Assembly (NCBI RefSeq): GCF_029962485.1
Contig: NZ_CP073637.1
Coordinates: 2,356,001 to 2,420,000 of the forward strand
DNA length: 64,000 bases
Source: Burkholderia cepacia
Lineage (GTDB): Bacteria; Pseudomonadota; Gammaproteobacteria; Burkholderiales; Burkholderiaceae
Direction: 5' to 3'
Every line of letters starts with the position of its first letter. Position 1 is the stretch's first letter. A program made the translations under genes and the position numbers. Below the pieces are notes generated by a model, which saw only the letters and a program-made list of their open reading frames with translations, was not told where the DNA came from and made no database searches. Of the stretch, positions 1-11,543 are shown piece by piece.

Positions 1-344
1 AGGCCCCAGACCAGCGCCTGCACGAAGTTGCAGGCCGGGCCCGCGAGCGACACCCACAGGCTACCCCAGCGCGGGTTGCGCAGGTTGCCGAACGAAACCG
101 GCACCGGCTTCGCATAGCCGAACAGGAACGCGCCGCCCGTCAGGAAGTACATCACGAGCGGGATCGCGATCGTGCCGAGCGGATCGATGTGGCGCATCGG
201 GTTGAACGACACGCGCCCCATCACGTAGGCGGTGTTGTCGCCGAGCAGGCGGGCGGCGTAGCCGTGCGCGGCCTCGTGCAGCGTGATCGCGAAGATCACG
301 GGCAGCGCGTAGACGGCGATGGTCTGTATCAGGGAAGCATCCAT
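1..344 (-). CDS. M50 family membrane zinc protease (site-2 protease type), C-terminus beyond window
   Basis: The first 114 codons are present; the gene runs off the left edge. The start is the ATG at 344. The protein opens with a hydrophobic segment carrying HEAAHG at about residues 23-28, the HExxH zinc-binding motif of M50 intramembrane proteases. A second hydrophobic stretch and a glycine-rich membrane segment follow. The short form without a PDZ domain resembles the YwhC/SpoIVFB-like branch rather than RseP. It is probably the last gene of a minus-strand run with the YciO and PHP genes, with gaps of about 47 and 66 bp. The substrate cannot be inferred. Confidence 0.85.
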   Translation of the reverse strand, partial: MDASLIQTIAVYALPVIFAITLHEAAHGYAARLLGDNTAYVMGRVSFNPMRHIDPLGTIAIPLVMYFLTGGAFLFGYAKPVPVSFGNLRNPRWGSLWVSLAGPACNFVQALVWG

Positions 345-391
345 ATCGCGTTATTGTAACAAGCGCACTCGCGCAAAATTGAACGGCCCGC

Positions 392-1024
392 TCATGCGGC
401 CGAGAGGCCGAACGGTTCCAGCGCGCCGCGCCCTGCGCGCACGAGCTCCGGCTCGTCGCCGGTCAGGTCGATCACCGTCGACGGTTCGCGCGGGCACGCG
501 CCGCCGTCGATCACGAGGTCGACCTGCTTCTCGAGCCGCGTGCGGATTTCTTCGGGATCGTTGAGCGGCTCGTCGTCCGGCGGCAGGATCAGCGTCGTGC
601 CGAGCAGCGGCTGGCCGAGCGATTCCAGCAGCGCGAGCGTGATCGCGTGGTCGGGCACGCGCAGCCCGATCGTCTTGCGCGACGGGTGCGACAGCCGGCG
701 CGGCACTTCCTTCGTCGCCTGCAGGATGAACACGTAGGGACCCGGCGTCACCGACTTGATCTGCCGGTACTGGCGATTGTCGACCATCGCGAAGTTCGCG
801 AGCTCCGACAGGTCGCGCACGAGCAGCGACAGGTGCTGCTTCTCGTCGAGGCCGCGAATCCGGCGCACGCGTTCGACCGCATCCTTGTCGTCGAGATGAC
901 ACGCGAGCGCATAGCTCGAATCGGTTGGCATCGCGATCACGCCGCCCTTGCTGATGATGTCCACGGCCTGCTTGATCAGGCGCGGCTGCGGATTATCCGG
1001 ATGAATCCTGAAGAACTGGGACAT
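392..1024 (-). CDS. YciO/Sua5/YrdC-family protein (L-threonylcarbamoyladenylate synthase-like)
   Basis: This 210-residue protein has the YrdC fold: PTDSSYALAC near residue 33 (nucleotide and threonine pocket), KQHLSLL, and a basic patch around RRLSHPSRKTIGLR. Family members make threonylcarbamoyl-AMP for the t6A modification of tRNAs that read ANN codons. The YciO branch, which this most resembles by length and lack of a C-terminal Sua5 domain, has a less certain role. The ATG at 1024 (MSQFF) is preferred over an in-frame ATG 30 bp upstream because it matches the usual family N-terminus. Its place next to a PHP-family gene repeats the trpH-yciO pairing of enterobacteria. Confidence 0.85.
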   Translation of the reverse strand: MSQFFRIHPDNPQPRLIKQAVDIISKGGVIAMPTDSSYALACHLDDKDAVERVRRIRGLDEKQHLSLLVRDLSELANFAMVDNRQYRQIKSVTPGPYVFILQATKEVPRRLSHPSRKTIGLRVPDHAITLALLESLGQPLLGTTLILPPDDEPLNDPEEIRTRLEKQVDLVIDGGACPREPSTVIDLTGDEPELVRAGRGALEPFGLSAA

Positions 1025-1090
1025 GGGGGTACGTAAAGGGGGAAGAATCGGCAACGCACGGCAGCACGGGCGGCGGTCAGCCGCCCGGCG

Positions 1091-1930
1091 TCAGAGCCAG
1101 CGCTCCCAGACCGGTGTGAGGTCGGACGGCAACGGCGGCAGGCTGCCGAGCTCGATACGGCCCTCGCCCGGCGCGTGGAAATCCGAGCCGCGCGACACTT
1201 CGAAGCCGAAGCGGCGCGCAACCTCCGCGTATTCGCGGTACTGGTCGGGCGTATGACTGCCCGTGATGACTTCAATCGCGCGGCCGCCCAGATCGATGAA
1301 TTCGCCGAAGAATGCGTCGAATTCGACGGGCGTGTAGCGGTAGCGGCCCGGATGCGCGACCACGGCTTCGCCGCCCGCCGCGCGAATCCAGCCGACCGCG
1401 TCGGACAGCGATGCCCAGCGATGCGGGACGAAGCCGGGCTTGCCGTCGCCGAGCAGCCGGTCAAACACGTCCGACGTCGATTCGGCGTGGCCGTTCTCGA
1501 CGAGAAAGCGCGCGAAGTGCGTGCGCGAGATCAGGTCGGGATTCGAGACGTACTTCAGCGCGCCTTCGTACGCGTCGGGAATGCCGAGCGTCGCAAGCTG
1601 CTCGCCGATCGCCAGCGCGCGCGCCGCGCGGCCGTGGCGCGTGCGATACAGACCGTCGACCAGCACCGGGTTCGCGGGATCGATGTTCAGGCCGACGATG
1701 TGCACGGTGCGCGCCGCCCACGTGACCGAAATCTCGACGCCGCTCAGGTAACGCATGCCGAGCGCTTCCGCCTCGCTGCGTGCCGCCGCCTGGCCGCCGA
1801 TTTCATCGTGATCGGTCAGCGCCCACAGGGTCACGCCGCCCGCATGCGCGCGGCGCGCGACGTCGGCAGGCGACAGCAACCCGTCGGAAACATTGGAATG
1901 GCAGTGGAGATCGGCGTTCATTGTCGGCAT
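1091..1930 (-). CDS. PHP-domain phosphoesterase (RNase AM / TrpH-YciV type)
   Basis: The 279-residue protein has the ordered PHP metal motifs: DLHCHSNVSDG near the N-terminus, TDHDE, the HPGRYRY motif in the second half and GSDFH near the C-terminus. These assemble a metal centre that hydrolyses phosphoesters. Characterised relatives act on 3',5'-nucleoside bisphosphates and as 5'-3' exonucleases that mature rRNA 5' ends. A second ATG three codons in (1921) is an equally possible start. It is first in the run leading to the YciO and M50 genes. The substrate is inferred from the family. Confidence 0.85.
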   Translation of the reverse strand: MPTMNADLHCHSNVSDGLLSPADVARRAHAGGVTLWALTDHDEIGGQAAARSEAEALGMRYLSGVEISVTWAARTVHIVGLNIDPANPVLVDGLYRTRHGRAARALAIGEQLATLGIPDAYEGALKYVSNPDLISRTHFARFLVENGHAESTSDVFDRLLGDGKPGFVPHRWASLSDAVGWIRAAGGEAVVAHPGRYRYTPVEFDAFFGEFIDLGGRAIEVITGSHTPDQYREYAEVARRFGFEVSRGSDFHAPGEGRIELGSLPPLPSDLTPVWERWL

Positions 1931-2003
1931 GGCAGGTAAGGCTTCATTCTACTGCAACGCGGCAATTGCGCCGCTCGCCTGCCCTGCCGACCGCATCGCG
2001 CGC

Positions 2004-2894
2004 CTACGCGCAGAACGCCTCGATCAGCGCCGCGATCTGCTCGGGCTGGTCGTGATGCACCATGTGGCCGGCGTCCTCGACGAGCTTTTCGCGCCAGTCG
2101 GGGAACGCGTCGAAGCGCGCCTTGAATTCGGGCAGCGGGATGTCGCCGGCGATATGCGCGAGCGTCGGCGAATTGACGGCTTCGACGTGCAGCACCTTCG
2201 CCCGCACCTGCTTCCAGGTAGCCATCACTTCATCGAGCCGGTACAGCAGCGGGCCCGGCATCTTGTGCGCCGGATCGGCCAGCAGGTGGTAGAGACCGTC
2301 GTCGCCGCGCTTCGACCAGTGCTCGGCGAGGAACGCGGCACGTCGCGGGGCGAGCCGCGGATTGGTCTTGATCAGGCGCGCCGCCACGTCGTCGAGGGAC
2401 GCGTACGGCCGCAACGCCGGCGGCTCGCGCAGTTCGTCCAGCCAGCCGCGCAGCCGGCGCGGCGCCTGTTCAGCCCGGGCAGGCGCGAGCCCGAAGCCTT
2501 CGAGATCAACTACGCGACGCACGCGTTCAGGCCGGGCGCCGGCGTACAGGCACACGACGTTCGCGCCCATGCTGTGCCCGACCAGGTTGACTTCGCCGGC
2601 CGGCGCATAGTGGTCGACCAGCGCATCGAGATCACCCAGGTATTCGTGGAACCAGTAGTGGCCGCCGCCCTGCCGGGCCACCGGCCAGTCGGACAGCCCG
2701 AAGCCGCGCGCATCGGGCGCAATCACCTGCCAGTCGCCCGCGAGCGCGTCGACGACGAACTGGAACGATGCCGCGACGTCCATCCAGCCATGCAGCATGA
2801 ACAGCATCGGCGCATCGGGCCGGCCCCAGCGCCGCACATGCAACTGGACACCGCGCACCGTGACGAAATCGGAAACAGAACTCGAGGCACTCAT
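2004..2894 (-). CDS. alpha/beta hydrolase
   Basis: The protein of 296 residues has a standard alpha/beta-hydrolase fold. It contains the oxyanion HGWMD segment, the nucleophile elbow GHSMGAN and a C-terminal catalytic histidine in DAGHMVHH. The cap region is rich in arginine and alanine. The ATG at 2894 is chosen over a TTG twelve bases upstream. Substrate specificity cannot be read. It stands alone: the next gene upstream begins 142 bp away and the PHP gene is 73 bp downstream. Confidence 0.8.
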   Translation of the reverse strand: MSASSSVSDFVTVRGVQLHVRRWGRPDAPMLFMLHGWMDVAASFQFVVDALAGDWQVIAPDARGFGLSDWPVARQGGGHYWFHEYLGDLDALVDHYAPAGEVNLVGHSMGANVVCLYAGARPERVRRVVDLEGFGLAPARAEQAPRRLRGWLDELREPPALRPYASLDDVAARLIKTNPRLAPRRAAFLAEHWSKRGDDGLYHLLADPAHKMPGPLLYRLDEVMATWKQVRAKVLHVEAVNSPTLAHIAGDIPLPEFKARFDAFPDWREKLVEDAGHMVHHDQPEQIAALIEAFCA

Positions 2895-3036
2895 TGCAAC
2901 CGCCAAAAAAAAGAATGGTCGTTCGATTATAGCGGCGACGCCTGCGTTCCGGCGCTCGGCAATCGAGGCCGCGCTCTAGCAGCGGTGGCATTCGGACGGC
3001 CGCCGGGAAGCACCGTCGGCCGGGTGCGCGGGCCGG

Positions 3037-3894
3037 CTAATGCGCCGCGTTTCCGTCCGCGGCGTCCTGCGCGGCCAGTTCGTCGAGTTCGGCCTGCTCG
3101 AAGCCGGCATCGCGGCGCGCATCGAAATTGAATGGGCCGCGCAGCCGCGGCGCATGGTATTGCTCGGCCAGCTGCCGGTAGGTCGGCACCGGATCGCGGC
3201 CGGCTGCGTCGCACAGATGCCGGAACCAGCGGTTGCCGATCGCGACATGGCCGACCTCGTCGCGCAGAATCACGTCGAGGATCGCGGCCGACGCGTCGTC
3301 GCCCGCCTGCACGAGCCGCGCGCGGATCGGCGGCGATGCGTCGAGCCCGCGAGCCTCGAGCGTGCGCGGCACGAGCGCCATGCGTGCCAGCACGTCGTCC
3401 TTGGTCCGCTCGCACATCTCCCACAGTCCGTTGTGCGCGGGAAAATCGCCGTACAGATGCCCGAATGCCGCCAGCTGGTCGGACAGCAGCGTGAAGTGAT
3501 AGGCCTCCTCGGCCGCGACCTTCAGCCAGTCCGCATAGAACGCGTCCGGCTGGCCCGCGAAGCGCCAGACCGCGTCGAGCGCCAGGTTGATCGCGTTGAA
3601 TTCGATATGGGCAAGCGCGTGCAGCAGCACCGCGCGCCCCTCGGGCGAACGCATGCTGCGCCGTTCGAGCTGGCGCGGCTCGACGAGCGGCGGACGGGCA
3701 GGACGTCCGGGCAGGTCGGCCGGTTCAGGCAGCGCGAGCGACGGCGCGATCGCGGCCTGCCCGGCCCGCAGCGCATCGTGCAACGCGCGCACCCGCGCGG
3801 CCTTCGCCGCCGGTTCGGAAAGGCGCAGCGCGTCGAGCGCCACGCGGCGCACACAGGCCGGCGTAGCGCCGGAAGACGAAGACTCCATGCTCAT
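3037..3894 (-). CDS. DUF455 ferritin-like protein
   Basis: The protein of about 285 residues matches the DUF455 family. It carries three helical carboxylate/histidine motifs expected of a ferritin-like di-iron bundle: HIEFNAINLALD, EEAYHF and RDEVGHVAIGN, the last two being ExxH pairs. Family members have been linked to tRNA-hydroxylase-like and rhamnan-synthesis annotations, but no firm function is known to me. The ATG at 3894 (MSMESS) is preferred. The open frame extends upstream to 4017, but that part is arginine-rich and lacks family character. It diverges from the gamma-carbonic-anhydrase gene. Confidence 0.75.
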   Translation of the reverse strand: MSMESSSSGATPACVRRVALDALRLSEPAAKAARVRALHDALRAGQAAIAPSLALPEPADLPGRPARPPLVEPRQLERRSMRSPEGRAVLLHALAHIEFNAINLALDAVWRFAGQPDAFYADWLKVAAEEAYHFTLLSDQLAAFGHLYGDFPAHNGLWEMCERTKDDVLARMALVPRTLEARGLDASPPIRARLVQAGDDASAAILDVILRDEVGHVAIGNRWFRHLCDAAGRDPVPTYRQLAEQYHAPRLRGPFNFDARRDAGFEQAELDELAAQDAADGNAAH

Positions 3895-4037
3895 AAACGG
3901 GGACACCTTGCGTACGCATCGCGGGAGCATATGCACGCGACGGTTTACAATATGCGTTTGCTCCACGGCGCCATGCGCCGGGCAAACCGGACGCGCCATT
4001 CTACCGGCGCCCATCATCGAAGAGACAAGGAGACTCC

Positions 4038-4562
4038 GTGACGATCTACAAACTGGGCGAGACGGCCCCGACGATCCACGAAAGCGTATTCGTCGCCGAC
4101 ACGGCGGCCATCATCGGCAAGGTCGTCCTCGAGGAGAACGCGAGCGTGTGGTTTGGCGCGACGATTCGCGGCGACAACGAAACCATTGCCGTTGGCGCCG
4201 GCAGCAACGTCCAGGAAGGCGCGGTCCTGCACACGGACCCGGGCTTTCCGCTGACGATTGCCGAAAACGTGACGATCGGGCACCAGGCGATGCTGCACGG
4301 CTGCACGATCGGCGAAGGTTCGCTGATCGGGATTCAGGCGGTGGTCTTGAATGGTGCGGTCATCGGCCGCAACTGTCTGGTTGGCGCAGGCGCGGTCGTG
4401 ACGGAAGGCAAGACGTTCCCGGACAACTCGCTGATTCTCGGCGCACCGGCGAAAGTCGTGCGCGAGCTGTCGGCGGAAGACATCGCGCGGCTGCGCGCAA
4501 ACGCGAAGACGTATGTCGAGCGGCGCGCGCATTTCAAGGAGCAACTCGTGCGGATCGGGTGA
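4038..4562 (+). CDS. gamma-carbonic-anhydrase-like hexapeptide-repeat protein
   Basis: The 174-residue protein is a left-handed beta-helix of the YrdA/PaaY group, with repeated hexapeptides (IGKVVLEENASVWFGA, VLNGAVIGRNCLVGAGAVV). It keeps the three histidines expected to bind a metal between subunits: VLHTDPG and IGHQAMLHGC. The start is GTG at 4038, preceded by an AAGGAG Shine-Dalgarno sequence. hslO begins 25 bp after the stop, so the two are probably co-transcribed. Whether it hydrates CO2 or acts as a thioesterase-like partner is not decidable here. Confidence 0.85.
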   Translation: MTIYKLGETAPTIHESVFVADTAAIIGKVVLEENASVWFGATIRGDNETIAVGAGSNVQEGAVLHTDPGFPLTIAENVTIGHQAMLHGCTIGEGSLIGIQAVVLNGAVIGRNCLVGAGAVVTEGKTFPDNSLILGAPAKVVRELSAEDIARLRANAKTYVERRAHFKEQLVRIG

Positions 4563-4587
4563 TTCGCGCGGATTTCAAGGAAGAAGA

Positions 4588-5538
4588 GTGAGCGACCAGT
4601 TACAGAAATTCATGTTCAATGCGGCGCCCGTGCGCGGCGAGATCGTTTCGCTGCGCAATACGTGGCAGGAAGTGCTCGCCCGCCGCGACTACCCTGCCCC
4701 CGTGCGCACGGTGCTCGGCGAGATGATGGCCGCGTGCGCGCTGCTGTCCGCGAACCTGAAATTTCACGGCACCCTGATCATGCAGATCTTCGGCGACGGG
4801 CCGGTCCAGATGCTGGTCGTCCAGTGCGGTTCGGATCTGTCGATGCGGGCCACCGCGAAGTTCGCCGGCGACTCGGCGCAAACGATCGGCGACGACACCA
4901 GCTTCGCGTCGCTCGTCAACGCGAGCGGCCACGGCCGTTGCGTGATCACGCTCGACCCGGCCGACAAGCTGCCGGGCCAGCAGCCGTACCAGGGCATCGT
5001 GCCGCTGAACGGCGTCGACGGCCCGCTCGAGTCGGTGTCGCAGGTGCTCGAGCACTACATGCATCACTCTGAGCAGCTCGATACGCGGCTGTGGCTCGCG
5101 GCCGATCGCGACCGCGCGGTCGGCATGCTGTTGCAGAAGCTGCCGGGCGACGGCGGCATCGTGCCACGCAACGCCGAAACCGATATCGACACGTGGGAGC
5201 GCGTCTGCACGCTCGGCGGCACGCTGTCCGCCAAGGAACTGCTCGAGGTCGAACCGGAAGTCGTGTTCCGCCGGCTGTTCTGGCAGGAAAACGTGCAGCA
5301 CTTCGAACCGGCCGGCACGCGCTTCCAGTGCTCGTGCTCGCGCGAGAAGGTGGGCGCGATGCTGCGCATGCTCGGTCGCGACGAAGTCGACAGCGTGATC
5401 GTCGAGCGCGGCCACGTCGAGATCCACTGCGAGTTCTGCAACCAGCGCTACGAGTTCGATCCCGTCGACGTCGCGCAGTTGTTCGCGGCACCCGGCGTCG
5501 AGACCGGCATCGCGCCGGCAACCGACCAGCGTCACTGA
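4588..5538 (+). CDS. hslO: Hsp33 redox-regulated chaperone
   Basis: This 316-residue cytosolic holdase is switched on by oxidation. The C-terminal redox switch is visible as CSC and CEFC cysteine pairs, which bind zinc when reduced. The start is GTG at 4588 (VSDQLQKF), with AAGGAAGA just upstream. The frame is open for 25 more codons, but those overlap the preceding gene and are not family-like. Pairing with the gamma-carbonic-anhydrase gene suggests a short stress-related operon. Confidence 0.93.
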   Translation: MSDQLQKFMFNAAPVRGEIVSLRNTWQEVLARRDYPAPVRTVLGEMMAACALLSANLKFHGTLIMQIFGDGPVQMLVVQCGSDLSMRATAKFAGDSAQTIGDDTSFASLVNASGHGRCVITLDPADKLPGQQPYQGIVPLNGVDGPLESVSQVLEHYMHHSEQLDTRLWLAADRDRAVGMLLQKLPGDGGIVPRNAETDIDTWERVCTLGGTLSAKELLEVEPEVVFRRLFWQENVQHFEPAGTRFQCSCSREKVGAMLRMLGRDEVDSVIVERGHVEIHCEFCNQRYEFDPVDVAQLFAAPGVETGIAPATDQRH

Positions 5539-5672
5539 GCGGCGTGCTCGTGCCCGCCATCCGGGCACGGGCGCATAATGACGCACGAGCGCCGCACGCA
5601 CGGCTCAGGCACCGGAGGCTCGGCCTTCGGTGCACGCCACTTCCCGCCGTCGGCGCGCTGCAGGAGAAACAC

Positions 5673-6029
5673 ATGAATCGCCTCCGCCCGTTTCGCACCC
5701 TCATCCTGATGAGCGCCGCCGCCGGCACGCTCGCGCTCGCCGGCTGCGCGATGCCGCCGCCGACGTCCACGATCCTGAGCCGCCTGCCCGAGCCGGGCGC
5801 GTCGGGTGGCCAGCCGCCCGCGCTCTCGAGCGCCGAACGCAAGCGCTACGACGAGATCGACCAGCAGGTGCTGCGCGAACAGAACAGCGCCATCGCGGCC
5901 GAGGCAGCCGCACGCGCATGGGCGTACTACTCGCCACCGCCCGTGACCGTCTACGGCGGGTACTACGGCGGATGGGGAAATCGCTGGGGAACGGGTATCA
6001 GCTACGGCTACCCGGGCTGGTGGTGGTGA
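5673..6029 (+). CDS. small lipoprotein with aromatic- and glycine-rich tail
   Basis: The predicted protein has 118 residues. The N-terminus is a lipoprotein signal (RPFRTLILMSAAAG, lipobox LAGC with Cys25). A short soluble part contains a helical DEIDQQVLREQNSAIAAEAA segment. The C-terminus is very rich in Tyr, Gly and Trp and ends in WWW. A CAGGAGAAA ribosome-binding site precedes the ATG at 5673. I do not recognise a named family. An envelope location is inferred from the lipobox. A bidirectional terminator follows. Confidence 0.75.
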   Translation: MNRLRPFRTLILMSAAAGTLALAGCAMPPPTSTILSRLPEPGASGGQPPALSSAERKRYDEIDQQVLREQNSAIAAEAAARAWAYYSPPPVTVYGGYYGGWGNRWGTGISYGYPGWWW

Positions 6030-6065
6030 GCGGTCAATCGAACGATTGACGACTGGCAAGAAATA

Positions 6066-6093
6066 AAAAAGCGCGGTATTTCCCGCGCTTTTT
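6066..6093. terminator. bidirectional rho-independent terminator between lipoprotein gene and ftsB
   Basis: A GCGCGG/CCGCGC stem with a short loop is flanked by five A on the left and five T on the right. It can therefore end transcripts arriving from the plus-strand lipoprotein gene and from minus-strand ftsB. Confidence 0.85.
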
Positions 6094-6115
6094 CAATGGG
6101 TTCGAGGTATCGCGA

Positions 6116-6541
6116 TCAGTGATGCGCGGCCTTGCCCTTGTCGCCGCCATGATGCCGCGACGGCTTCGCAATCGACTGCGGGTTCGGTACGACACGCACC
6201 GGCGCCGCGGAGACGGTACCGCGCGTCGACGTGTTCGACGGCGTGTTGTTCAGCGGGCCTGCGGGCGCATTCGGCGACACGAACTGCACGAAGACTTCGC
6301 CGTCCTTCACCATGCCCATCTCGTAGCGCGCACGCTCCTCGATGGCCGCGGTGCCGCTCTGCAGATCCTGCACTTCGCCGGCCGTGCGCTCGTTACGTAG
6401 CTTTTCGTCCGCATTCTTCTGGAGCTGGTCGTCAAGCTGCTGACGCAATTCATGCACCCGCAGCCAGCCGCCGTGTCCCCACCATAGGGGGTACTGAATG
6501 AGCGCCAGCAAGGCAATCAGGACGACAGTGACAAGCCGCAT
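6116..6541 (-). CDS. ftsB: cell division protein FtsB
   Basis: FtsB is a bitopic divisome protein that pairs with FtsL and FtsQ. The 141-residue sequence has an N-terminal membrane helix ([19 protein letters not shown]), a coiled coil ([20 protein letters not shown]) and the family [20 protein letters not shown] segment. It is longer than the roughly 100-residue enteric protein because of a Pro/Ser-rich tail ending in a His/Lys-rich stretch. It is last in the pyrG-kdsA-eno-ftsB cluster, 81 bp after eno. Confidence 0.92.
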   Translation of the reverse strand: MRLVTVVLIALLALIQYPLWWGHGGWLRVHELRQQLDDQLQKNADEKLRNERTAGEVQDLQSGTAAIEERARYEMGMVKDGEVFVQFVSPNAPAGPLNNTPSNTSTRGTVSAAPVRVVPNPQSIAKPSRHHGGDKGKAAHH

Positions 6542-6622
6542 GTAAGAGACGCAGATATAAGAAGCGCCGCTCCGCGCACGTGCACAGAGCGGCGTCGATA
6601 TGACGAACCCGATAGTAGCGCG

Positions 6623-7936
<1,314 letters not shown>

Positions 7937-8012
7937 TCAAACTGCGACGGCGCGCACGCCTGAACCGCTTTCGCTACAGACGCGCGAAGCCGTCGCAAGG
8001 TTCATTCGATCT

Positions 8013-8867
8013 TTAATTGAAATCGTTTTCCAGGAACGGATTGCGCTTCACCGCCTGGTCGAGCGTGACCAGCGTCTCCAGCAGCGCACCCATCCGGTTC
8101 AGCGGCACCGCGTTCGGGCCGTCCGACTTCGCTTCCGCCGGATTCGGGTGCGTTTCCATGAAGAGGCCGGCGACACCCGTCGCGACCGCCGCACGCGCGA
8201 GCACCGGCACGAATTCGCGCTGGCCGCCCGAGCTCGTGCCCTGCCCGCCCGGCAACTGCACCGAGTGGGTCGCGTCGAACACGACCGGCGCGTTCGTCTC
8301 GCGCATGATCGCGAGCGAACGCATGTCCGACACGAGATTGTTGTAGCCGAACGAGACGCCGCGCTCGCACGCCATGAAGCGGTCTTCCGACAGCCCCGCT
8401 TCACGTGCCGCGTCGCGCGCCTTGTCGATCACGTTCTTCATGTCGTGCGGCGCAAGGAACTGGCCCTTCTTGATGTTGACGGGCTTGCCCGAGCGCGCGC
8501 ACGCGTGGATGAAGTCGGTCTGGCGGCACAGGAACGCCGGCGTCTGCAGCACGTCGACCACCGACGCGACCTGCTCGATCTCGTCGATCGAATGCACGTC
8601 GGTCAGCACCGGCAAGCCGAGCTGGCGCTTCACCTCGGACAGGATCCGCAGGCCTTCGTCCATTCCGAGGCCACGGAACGACTTGCCCGAGCTGCGGTTC
8701 GCCTTGTCGTAGGACGACTTGTAGATGAACGGAACGTTCAGCTTCTCGCAGATCTCCTTCAGGCGGCCCGCCGTGTCGATCGTCATTTGCTCCGATTCGA
8801 CGACGCAGGTACCCGCGATCAGGAAGAAAGGCTTGTCGAGACCGACCTCGAAATCGCACAGCTTCAT
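8013..8867 (-). CDS. kdsA: 3-deoxy-8-phosphooctulonate synthase (KDO-8-P synthase)
   Basis: KdsA condenses phosphoenolpyruvate with arabinose-5-phosphate for the Kdo of lipopolysaccharide. The 284-residue sequence has [12 protein letters not shown] at the N-terminus, the [11 protein letters not shown] substrate loop, LTDVHS, and [13 protein letters not shown] near the C-terminal third. It begins 3 bp after the pyrG stop, so the two are translationally close. The downstream eno supplies a plausible link, since enolase makes the phosphoenolpyruvate KdsA uses. Confidence 0.97.
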   Translation of the reverse strand: MKLCDFEVGLDKPFFLIAGTCVVESEQMTIDTAGRLKEICEKLNVPFIYKSSYDKANRSSGKSFRGLGMDEGLRILSEVKRQLGLPVLTDVHSIDEIEQVASVVDVLQTPAFLCRQTDFIHACARSGKPVNIKKGQFLAPHDMKNVIDKARDAAREAGLSEDRFMACERGVSFGYNNLVSDMRSLAIMRETNAPVVFDATHSVQLPGGQGTSSGGQREFVPVLARAAVATGVAGLFMETHPNPAEAKSDGPNAVPLNRMGALLETLVTLDQAVKRNPFLENDFN

Positions 8868-8870
8868 GCT

Positions 8871-10574
<1,704 letters not shown>

Positions 10575-10680
10575 TCAGCAATTGGCGCGATGATCGCGCC
10601 CTTTCGCGCCGACCCGCGCCAGCCGCGCGCGCCGGGGCAAACCGGCCGGCCGGTCGACGCGCGGCGGCCCGCGCGACGCG

Positions 10681-11526
10681 TCAGGCGCGCTTCGCGAGCG
10701 GCGCGCTGACCTGCGAAACGCCGCCCTCCTCCGCCTTCAGCGAATTCAGCATCCGCTGCAATGCGCGGGCGGTCTCGAGCGGCCGCTCCATCGGGAACAG
10801 GTGACTGCCTTCGAGCCACTCGACGCGGCCGCGCGCCGCGCGCCGCGTCGCGTCGAGCCCGACCTGCCGCACCTCGCGCGAACGCGTGCCGGCGAGGAAA
10901 CCGAGCGGCACCGGCGCGCCGTGCGCGAGCCGCGGGCCGATCGTGTGCGGCAGTGTACGGTAGATCAGATACTCGACCTGGCGGTCGAACGCGAGCGCCC
11001 GCTCGCCGTCGGCGCCGGCCTGCGGAATCCCGTAGTCGATGTAGTCGGCCAGCATCCGTTCGTCCCAGCGCGCGAACGCCGGCTTCTCGCGGAAGTGCCG
11101 CCAGACTTCGTCTCGGCTGACCCAGCGCGTGCGCCGGTTGCGCGTCGCGGCGGCTGGCGACAGCCGCTCGTCGAGCCCCGCCCACTGGCTCGCGCGCAGT
11201 GCGCCGGCACGCCAGCCCGCGATGATCGGCGAATCGATCATCACGACGCCGCGCACCCATTGCGGCTTCTTCAGCGCGGCCATCAGCGACAGGTAGCCGC
11301 CGAGGGAATGGCCGACGAGCCATACCGGGCGCTCGTAGCGCCTGCCGATGTCGTCGAGCAGCTGCTCGACGAGGTGCGGCCAGTCGCGCGTCACCGGATA
11401 GCGGCGGTCGTGGCCGATCCGTTCGATGTAGCGCAGCTCGTAGTCGTCGGCCAGTTCGGCGAAGATCGTCCGATACGTCGACGCCGGGAAGCCGTTCGCA
11501 TGCGAGAAGTGGAGGATGTCCTTCAA
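10681..11526 (-). CDS. alpha/beta hydrolase with TTG start
   Basis: The 281-residue alpha/beta hydrolase has FSHANGFP at the oxyanion position, the nucleophile elbow VGHSLGGYLS and a late GSHLFPMERP histidine. The start codon is TTG at 11526. No ATG lies nearby in frame before conserved sequence, and AAGGAG (11537-11542) sits ten bases upstream. The hairpin repeat array ends one base beyond this Shine-Dalgarno sequence, so the messenger leader would be filled with the repeats if transcription came from comEC. The substrate is unknown. Confidence 0.8.
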   Translation of the reverse strand: MKDILHFSHANGFPASTYRTIFAELADDYELRYIERIGHDRRYPVTRDWPHLVEQLLDDIGRRYERPVWLVGHSLGGYLSLMAALKKPQWVRGVVMIDSPIIAGWRAGALRASQWAGLDERLSPAAATRNRRTRWVSRDEVWRHFREKPAFARWDERMLADYIDYGIPQAGADGERALAFDRQVEYLIYRTLPHTIGPRLAHGAPVPLGFLAGTRSREVRQVGLDATRRAARGRVEWLEGSHLFPMERPLETARALQRMLNSLKAEEGGVSQVSAPLAKRA

Positions 11527-11543
11527 ACGCCGTTGTCTCCTTT

